Positions 7,418-11,543 of a DNA stretch of 11,543 nt are shown in pieces. Each line of letters starts with the position of its first letter. The stretch's first letter is position 1. The notes beneath the pieces are model-generated. The model worked only from the letters and a program-made list of their open reading frames with translations, made no database searches and was not told where the DNA came from. The stretch is from DATGHS01 sp035307785. Its GTDB lineage: Bacteria; Planctomycetota; Planctomycetia; Gemmatales; Gemmataceae. The stretch spans positions 1-11,543 of the forward strand of contig DATGHS010000466.1 in the NCBI GenBank assembly GCA_035307785.1, given 5' to 3'. Made by a program: the position numbers and the translations under genes.

Positions 7418-7990
7418 CTAAATGCGCTCGCAAACAATCACATAGCCTTCTTGTTCGGACCGTTTGTACATCGCGGCGAATTGGCCGAACCACTCCCGCG
7501 CATATGCAAGTTCTTCCTCGCGCTCGTCCGGCAAAACTTGTGTCAGTTCGTCCGACCGCCATGTTTCCGGTCGCACCGCCCGCAGCCAGGCCGCCAGTTC
7601 GCAAACATCGCCACGATCATTCCAGCCAGCATTCTCGGGGCGGTAATAACAGCCCAGAAACAAGTCCCGGCTACCGAGAACCGCTTTCTGGATGGGCGAA
7701 AACTCATGCCGCGCTGCGGCCCGGTTCTGGCCGAGCAGCCTCGCCCATGATTCCAGCGGCGTTTCGATTTCCGGCAGCTCGGCCGCCGTCTGAAGAAGGC
7801 TTTCGGCCACCAGAATCCGCCACTCGTCCGTCCGAAATACGCCCAATTTCGTTTTCAGCTGAACGTCAATGCCCAATTGGCGCTCCAATTCGCCGATTTT
7901 CTCATAATTACGTCGCTGCCAGCTTGAAGTTAGCGCGGGAACGACGTGTTTTTTGAATCGTTCGCCAGGAATTAAATAAAAATACTGCAT
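7418..7990 (-). CDS. Conserved-looking hypothetical protein (190 aa), function unknown
   Basis: No signal peptide, membrane helix or catalytic motif is evident. The sequence is soluble, Trp-, Glu- and Arg-rich, with a short basic N-terminus (YLIPGERFKKH), a helical middle (ELERQLGID ... DEWRILVAESLLQTAAELPEIE) and a C-terminus ending in VIVCERI. I do not recognise the family. The ATG at 7990 gives a sensible N-terminus but lacks a clear ribosome site. It is divergent from the DHH phosphoesterase gene and lies 124 bases upstream of folE on the same strand, so co-transcription with folE is possible. An inverted repeat sits just upstream of its start. Confidence 0.6.
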   Translation of the reverse strand: MQYFYLIPGERFKKHVVPALTSSWQRRNYEKIGELERQLGIDVQLKTKLGVFRTDEWRILVAESLLQTAAELPEIETPLESWARLLGQNRAAARHEFSPIQKAVLGSRDLFLGCYYRPENAGWNDRGDVCELAAWLRAVRPETWRSDELTQVLPDEREEELAYAREWFGQFAAMYKRSEQEGYVIVCERI

Positions 7991-7998
7991 GGTGAAAT

Positions 7999-8014
7999 TG
8001 TGCGGATTCGCACA
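7999..8014. promoter_or_regulatory. Inverted repeat upstream of the 190-aa gene, possible operator
   Basis: TGTGCG (7999-8004), GATT, CGCACA (8009-8014) is a perfect 6-bp inverted repeat ending 9 bases from the ATG at 7990. The position would suit a repressor site or a 5' leader hairpin masking the start, which might also explain the lack of a ribosome site. No matching regulator is visible. Confidence 0.35.
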
Positions 8015-8198
8015 CTTGAATCAATGATTCTGGCCGGTCTGATGAACTGATGTATAGAATGAGTCAACTTTTTCAGTGGGTGGCTGTGCTTGGCAGGGCG
8101 GTTTCCATCAGCTAAAAAATGATAGGCCCCTTGCGGACGGTTCCTCGCATCGCCCCCCGGAGGTCTGGCTGGCCTGTTGCCGGCCATTTCAGGTTGTC

Positions 8199-8204
8199 GG
8201 AGGA
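8199..8204 (+). promoter_or_regulatory. Ribosome binding site deciding the start of the DHH phosphoesterase
   Basis: GGAGGA with a 9-base spacer to the ATG at 8214. The same frame stays open upstream to 8076, but that extension has no such site and no family similarity. Confidence 0.75.
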
Positions 8205-8213
8205 CATCCGTCT

Positions 8214-9308
8214 ATGCCGCGCAACGGCGCCGACGCCGAAACCGGCGGTTGTAGCACCCTCACTACCACCAGCCGGCGTTCGGATCGGTTTTTGCGTGCC
8301 CTGGAAGGTTACTCCCAGGTCACTTTTGTTTCGCACGTTCAGCCCGACCCAGACAGCCTTGGAAGTATGCTCGGGCTGGCTCACCTGGTCGAAACGTGCC
8401 TGGGGAAACCTACCCGGCTCACCCGCGACGGTCTCATTTGCCGGGCTGAAAACAAGGCCATGGTGGACCTTCTCCAATTGGACCTCATTCCATTGGAAGA
8501 AGTCCGGTGGCAGCCCGACGAAGCAGTGGTCATGGTGGACAGCCAGCCAAAGACTGGCCGGCACAGCTTCAACGGCAATGTCTCGGTTACCGCCGTCATC
8601 GACCATCACAGCACGCCGGGCGATCTCGAAGGCATTCCATTTACCGACATCCGCAAGCGCATTGGCGCCACTTGTTCCCTGGTAGCCCGCTACACGATGG
8701 AGCAAGAAATCTCCATCCCCCGCCGGATCGCCACCGCCCTGCTCTACGGCATCGAGTCGGAACTATCGGGTTTTCCCCGGGAAGCCAGCCCGCTCGATGA
8801 CAGCGCTCAGCTCTTCCTTTATCCCCTGGCCGACAAGGACGTGATTGCTCAGATCCGCAACGCCCGGCTGCCGGAAAGCTATTACGAAAGCATCCTTCAG
8901 GCGCTGCAGAACTCGTTCCTGTACGACCGGCTAATGATTAGCTGGGTGAACGAAATGGCCATGCCCGAACACGCGGCGGAAGTCTGCGACTTCATGATGC
9001 GCTTCGAGCAGGTCGATTGGTGCGTGGTCGGCGGAATCTGCCAAGATGCGCTCGTCCTTTCCGTGCGTACGGTTCTTCCTCAGGCCGAAGCCGGCGAACT
9101 GCTTCGCCAAGTGGTTGGCAAGCTCGGCCGGGCCGGCGGCCACGACCGCCGGGCCGGCGGGCTCATTCGCCTGTCCAGCACGGCCCCGAGCGCCGTCGAA
9201 GAACTGCAATCCGAATTGCGGCGCCGCTTCCTGAAGGTCCTGAAAATGGACGAAACCCGCGGCCGCCGGCTCATGCCCTTGCGGGAAATGCTGCAGCATC
9301 TACAGTAA
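8214..9308 (+). CDS. DHH/DHHA1-family phosphoesterase (NrnA-like oligoribonuclease / PAP phosphatase)
   Basis: 364 residues, near the usual 320-350. Motifs in order: HVQPDPDSLGS (His41, Asp45, Asp47; motif I), VMVDSQ (Asp109; motif II), DHH (130-132; motif III) and, in the C-terminal DHHA1 domain, GGHDRRAGG (308-316) for substrate binding. Such enzymes use two Mn ions to degrade short RNAs, 3'-phosphoadenosine-5'-phosphate or cyclic-dinucleotide products in the cytoplasm; which of these applies is not readable. Where relatives have a Thr-Asp-Thr pattern after the helix following DHH (motif IV), this protein has GIESELSGF (179-187), with Glu183 in the Asp position. The start is fixed by a strong ribosome site at 8199-8204. 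sppA follows 89 bases downstream on the same strand. Confidence 0.88.
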   Translation: MPRNGADAETGGCSTLTTTSRRSDRFLRALEGYSQVTFVSHVQPDPDSLGSMLGLAHLVETCLGKPTRLTRDGLICRAENKAMVDLLQLDLIPLEEVRWQPDEAVVMVDSQPKTGRHSFNGNVSVTAVIDHHSTPGDLEGIPFTDIRKRIGATCSLVARYTMEQEISIPRRIATALLYGIESELSGFPREASPLDDSAQLFLYPLADKDVIAQIRNARLPESYYESILQALQNSFLYDRLMISWVNEMAMPEHAAEVCDFMMRFEQVDWCVVGGICQDALVLSVRTVLPQAEAGELLRQVVGKLGRAGGHDRRAGGLIRLSSTAPSAVEELQSELRRRFLKVLKMDETRGRRLMPLREMLQHLQ

Positions 9309-9334
9309 ACAGTAATCGAAGGACCATGGGCCTT

Positions 9335-9354
9335 ATGGGACCTATAGGTCCCAT
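9335..9354. repeat. 20-bp perfect palindrome between the DHH gene and sppA
   Basis: ATGGGACCTATAGGTCCCAT is its own reverse complement. It lies in the 89-base gap, 27 bases after the DHH stop. A partial repeat of the unit (ATGGGCC) precedes it at 9326. It could be a cruciform/terminator-type hairpin, an operator or an interspersed repeat. In-frame ATGs at 9326 and 9335 fall in it but are not taken as the sppA start. Confidence 0.65.
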
Positions 9355-9397
9355 GGCACTTCGGCTGTCGATCCCCTCTTCTTCAAAGAGCCCTCCC

Positions 9398-10654
9398 ATG
9401 AGCCAACCATCCGATTCCCCCACCCCCATACGCCGTGAAGATGATGAAGCCCCGTTGGTGTTGCCGGCCCGCTCTTCGCGGCCTCGGCCGCCGGCGGCGC
9501 CGCCTGGGCGAATGCCGCCTCCTCCGCCACGTTCCGGCGGCTTCGGCCGTGTACTGCTGATCTTGTTTCTGTTTGGCTCGCTGGCCCTCAATTTCGTGTT
9601 GTTCATCGCTCTATTTGTATCGTCGTCCGGCGACTCGGGCGACGACGCGGTGACCGTTACCGAAAAGGTCTGGTCCGGGCCGAGTTCGGCACGGAACAAA
9701 ATAGCCGTGGTGCGCGTGGAAGGAACGATCTTCGAGAGTTTGCCGGCTTACGGGTATCAGTTGAAACAAATCGACAAAGCTGCCAAAGATAGTGCTGTGA
9801 AGGCTGTGGTCCTGCGCGTCAACAGCCCCGGCGGCACGATTACCGGCAGCGACGGACTCCATAAGCGTCTGCTGGAAATGAAGGAGGGAAAATCGCCTCG
9901 CTACAAGAGCGATGCGAAGCCACTGATTGTTTCCATGGGAGGCGTGGCCGCGTCGGGCGGCTACTACATTTCCATGCCCGGCGACTATATTTTTGCCGAG
10001 CGCACCACCATGACTGGCTCCATTGGCGTAATTGGGACCTTCCCCGACATTCACAAACTGGCCAACGAACACGGCGTGTACATGCACACAATTAAGGCCG
10101 GCAACATTAAGGGAAGTGGTTCGATGTTCCAGGAGATGACACCGGAAGAACGTGAGCCTTTCCAGGAGATGATCAATGAAGCGTACGGCACGTTCGTCAA
10201 AGTCGTGGAAGAAGGACGGCCGCAGCTGAAAGGCAAATTGACGAAGGACATCGTGCTCAAGGACCCAAGCGGCAAGCCCATCACCGATGTGGATATTTAC
10301 GACGACAAGGGCAACAAGCTCGATAAGAAGGAGAAGGTTCCATATCATCGCCAGCTTGCAGATGGTGGAATTTTCACGTTAGCCCAGGCCAAGGAATTAG
10401 GGCTGATCGACGAAGTCGGTTACCTGGACGCCGCCTGCAAGATGGCGGCGAACAAGGCGAGTCTCTCGGAAGGGGAATACAAAGTAGTCGTTTACGACCA
10501 GGTGATGTCGCTCTTCAGTCTTCTCACGAGCGGCGCGGAGCAAAAAAACCCGCTGGATTGGTCCCGCTTGTCTTCCGCCACGACGCCCCGACTTTGGTAC
10601 ATGATGCCCGATGCCGAGATTTCTGGCATACTGGCCACGATGGCAAATAAATGA
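9398..10654 (+). CDS. sppA: Signal peptide peptidase SppA, short form (peptidase family S49)
   Basis: 418 residues from the ATG at 9398. A cytoplasmic tail rich in Pro and Arg (about 23-48) precedes one membrane helix (51-74), so the catalytic part faces outside the cytoplasm. Core motifs: LRVNSPGGTITGSD (139-152), GGVAASGGYYIS with the catalytic Ser186, TGSIGVIG (207-214) and GNIKGSGS with Lys238 in the place of the general-base Lys of B. subtilis SppA. The end of the domain, ADGGIFTLAQAKELGLIDEVG (321-341), is typical. The enzyme cleaves leftover signal peptides in the membrane. It has one S49 domain, like the B. subtilis form. About 40 Lys/Asp-rich residues (279-320) interrupt the usual spacing before ADG. 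The ribosome site at 9398 is weak; in-frame ATGs at 9326 and 9335 are possible but would add a non-conserved stretch. Confidence 0.92.
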   Translation: MSQPSDSPTPIRREDDEAPLVLPARSSRPRPPAAPPGRMPPPPPRSGGFGRVLLILFLFGSLALNFVLFIALFVSSSGDSGDDAVTVTEKVWSGPSSARNKIAVVRVEGTIFESLPAYGYQLKQIDKAAKDSAVKAVVLRVNSPGGTITGSDGLHKRLLEMKEGKSPRYKSDAKPLIVSMGGVAASGGYYISMPGDYIFAERTTMTGSIGVIGTFPDIHKLANEHGVYMHTIKAGNIKGSGSMFQEMTPEEREPFQEMINEAYGTFVKVVEEGRPQLKGKLTKDIVLKDPSGKPITDVDIYDDKGNKLDKKEKVPYHRQLADGGIFTLAQAKELGLIDEVGYLDAACKMAANKASLSEGEYKVVVYDQVMSLFSLLTSGAEQKNPLDWSRLSSATTPRLWYMMPDAEISGILATMANK

Positions 10655-10670
10655 CCACACCGATAGTTTT

Positions 10671-10701
10671 CGCAGCTTGGTGAGAAGATCGCCAAGCTGC
10701 G
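10671..10701 (+). terminator. Stem-loop after sppA, probable terminator or processing site
   Basis: CGCAGCTTGG (10671-10680) and CCAAGCTGCG (10692-10701) make a perfect 10-bp stem with an 11-base loop, starting 17 bases after the sppA stop. It is not followed by a T-tract, so it may be a Rho-assisted terminator or an mRNA-stabilising element. It ends 18 bases before the next start. Confidence 0.6.
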
Positions 10702-10719
10702 TTGAGAAAGCCGCTTCCC

Positions 10720-11007
10720 ATGCGCAGGCATTTGTTCAATTCTGCCCTCGTTTTTTGCACAATCCTGCTTGTTTTTCCGGCCAGTATCGCCAAACCGCCA
10801 GCTCAAACGAGCGCCGTTCGCCGCGGCATGACGCCGGAGGAAGTCAGGCCGCTAGCGGGCCAACCGGAGCTTATTTCCAGGCAGATTTTGCTTCGCCGGC
10901 ACCTGGAACAGTGGCAATTCGAGGAACCACCGGACTTTATCGAGTGGAACTGCCTGCGCGGCGAACCTCCTTATGTTTTGCAGGTTCAAAAGCTTAAAGA
11001 TGGATAA
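10720..11007 (+). CDS. Small exported protein, SmpA/OmlA (BamE)-like
   Basis: 95 residues. A basic start (MRRH), hydrophobic core (8-20) and ASIA (21-24) make a type I signal peptide with likely cleavage before Lys25; there is no lipobox at that site. The mature part of about 70 residues has RRGMTPEEVRPLAGQPE (34-50), which resembles the GMT-x-x-EV-x-x-LxGxP motif of the SmpA/OmlA fold found in BamE, and EQWQF (63-67) resembles its later W-x-Y/F strand. BamE is an outer-membrane assembly lipoprotein, but small proteins with this fold have several roles, so the function is not assigned. The ATG at 10720 is preceded by GAGAAAG at about 9 bases; an in-frame TTG at 10702 is less likely. It follows sppA by 65 bases, across a stem-loop. 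Confidence 0.6.
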   Translation: MRRHLFNSALVFCTILLVFPASIAKPPAQTSAVRRGMTPEEVRPLAGQPELISRQILLRRHLEQWQFEEPPDFIEWNCLRGEPPYVLQVQKLKDG

Positions 11008-11401
11008 TTGGGCCGTTTCTCACTTGCCAAAATCCAGTTATTTTCCCCAGCTTCCAACGATTTCGCCCTTTCAATCGTTCTATATGGAATAGAGATTCCA
11101 TTTGTGCGGTCCATTATTTGGCTGGATTTAGCGAATTTCTGCCGCCCTTGCTTTGTCAGTTATATTTAGACAAGGGCCGGCGGCGCAAGATGAGGCGTTT
11201 TTCCCGAATGGGAAAAAAAATTAGCGCATCTATTTCTTTTGCGCAGAATGGCACGATTAATGCGAGGGGAAAAAGCGACTTTTTACAACCATATTGCACG
11301 GAAGCAACGGGCAGGCAACATTTCGTTGCTTGTTGAAACCTTGGAGTCAGGCTCCCACGGCAACAACCGAGTGGAGACCCCAACAACAAAGGTGGTGAGC
11401 C
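11008..11401. other. AT-richer intergenic region with four small inverted repeats
   Basis: No supported gene lies in these 394 bases. Inverted repeats seen: AACGATT/AATCGTT (11056-11062 and 11073-11079), ATGGAAT/ATTCCAT (11084-11090 and 11095-11101), TTTTTCCC/GGGAAAAA (11198-11205 and 11210-11217) and AAGCAACG/CGTTGCTT (11302-11309 and 11324-11331). The first two, close behind the BamE-like gene, could end its transcript. The last would fall in the leader of the DksA-like gene. I find no promoter I would defend. Confidence 0.5.
11388..11399 (+). promoter_or_regulatory. Ribosome binding site of the DksA-like gene
   Basis: AAAGGTGGTGAG precedes the ATG at 11402; AAGG has a 9-base spacer to the start. 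It is among the strongest sites in the window and supports this start. Confidence 0.65.
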
Positions 11402-11543
11402 ATGGCAAGACGAGACGCCTTGCTTCGATTACATAAGACGCTTTTGAGTCGTCGTAATGAGCTCTTGAAACGGCTAGGCGTGGAATTCCATGACCTTGGC
11501 CAGACCGGGGTTGCGACCGCTTCGGGCGATGCCGCGGACGCGG
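11402..11543 (+). CDS. DksA/TraR-like protein, N-terminal 47 residues only
   Basis: The reading starts MARRDALLRLHKTLLSRRNE and continues as an amphipathic helix with regular Leu and basic residues to about 33, then a short loop and SGDAADA (41-47) at the window edge. This layout matches the coiled-coil N-terminus of DksA/TraR-type proteins, and the G-D-x-x-D-A pattern (Asp43, Asp46) corresponds to the acidic tip (DxxDxA) that reaches into the RNA polymerase secondary channel. The C-terminal C4 zinc finger, which would confirm the family, is outside the window. The start is backed by a good ribosome site. If correct, it is a transcription regulator that binds RNA polymerase rather than DNA. 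Confidence 0.55.
   Translation, partial: MARRDALLRLHKTLLSRRNELLKRLGVEFHDLGQTGVATASGDAADA

Noticed and set aside
7369..7956. Plus-strand open frame of 195 codons opposite the 190-aa protein
   Set aside because: Low-complexity Arg/Pro/Ser composition typical of antisense reading in GC-rich DNA. The minus-strand protein has more normal composition, although neither has a known family.
9017..9397. Upstream extension of the sppA frame
   Set aside because: Most of it overlaps the end of the DHH gene in another frame and its residues are Arg/Pro-rich without similarity; the ATG at 9398 gives a sensible cytoplasmic tail before the membrane helix.
9611..10348. Minus-strand open frame of 245 codons inside sppA
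   Set aside because: Antisense to the catalytic core of SppA, which carries the conserved Ser and Lys motifs.
11118..11336. Small plus-strand open frame of 72 codons in the gap before the DksA-like gene
   Set aside because: No ribosome site, no signal or domain, and it contains two of the inverted repeats; more likely non-coding.
1..11543. CRISPR array, tRNA or rRNA gene, insertion sequence, phage or defence genes
   Set aside because: No direct-repeat spacing, no cloverleaf with a recognisable TTC-type loop and acceptor stem, and no transposase, integrase or nuclease of that kind were seen on either strand.

Overview
The window reads as a stretch of bacterial chromosome, fairly GC-rich, most plausibly from a planctomycete (Pirellulales-like). 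This is an inference from overall protein style: a DHH phosphoesterase with the planctomycete-like ESELSGF segment, a short-form SppA with a long internal insertion, DksA-type N-terminus beginning MARRDALL, paired GT-C membrane proteins, and hairpin repeats between genes. No rRNA, tRNA, CRISPR array, transposase or phage gene is visible, and I see no defence system.

Layout. (1) 1-1804, minus strand: the first 601 residues of an FAD-linked oxidase fused to a 4Fe-4S domain (YdiJ/D-lactate-dehydrogenase type), cut by the left edge. (2) 1805-2048: divergent intergenic region with a double-hairpin repeat. (3) 2049-5281, plus strand: two integral membrane glycosyltransferase-like proteins (GT39-like, then GT87-like) whose stop and start overlap by ATGA. 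A perfect hairpin at 5281-5301 separates them from the convergent minus-strand group. (4) 7990 down to 5320, minus strand: a 190-residue protein of unknown function, then folE (GTP cyclohydrolase I), a 269-residue multi-span membrane protein, and a 155-residue zinc-ribbon membrane protein starting at a GTG that overlaps the previous stop. A second copy of the hairpin repeat sits upstream of folE. (5) 8214-11007, plus strand: a DHH-family (NrnA-like) phosphoesterase, signal peptide peptidase SppA, and a small exported protein resembling the SmpA/OmlA (BamE) fold. (6) 11008-11401: AT-richer gap with several small inverted repeats. (7) 11402-11543: the start of a DksA/TraR-like protein, cut by the right edge.

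How the genes relate. The two GT-C proteins probably act together on a lipid-linked sugar donor in cell-envelope glycosylation. The folE group joins the first step of pterin synthesis to two uncharacterised membrane proteins, which is the least explained association here. The plus-strand group at the right mixes nucleotide/oligoribonucleotide turnover and envelope proteolysis, both housekeeping roles. The points most worth checking are the compensatory base changes in the dispersed hairpin repeat, the split zinc-ribbon protein and its operon, the Asp-to-Glu change in the DHH enzyme, the insertion in SppA, and a 20-bp perfect palindrome upstream of sppA.
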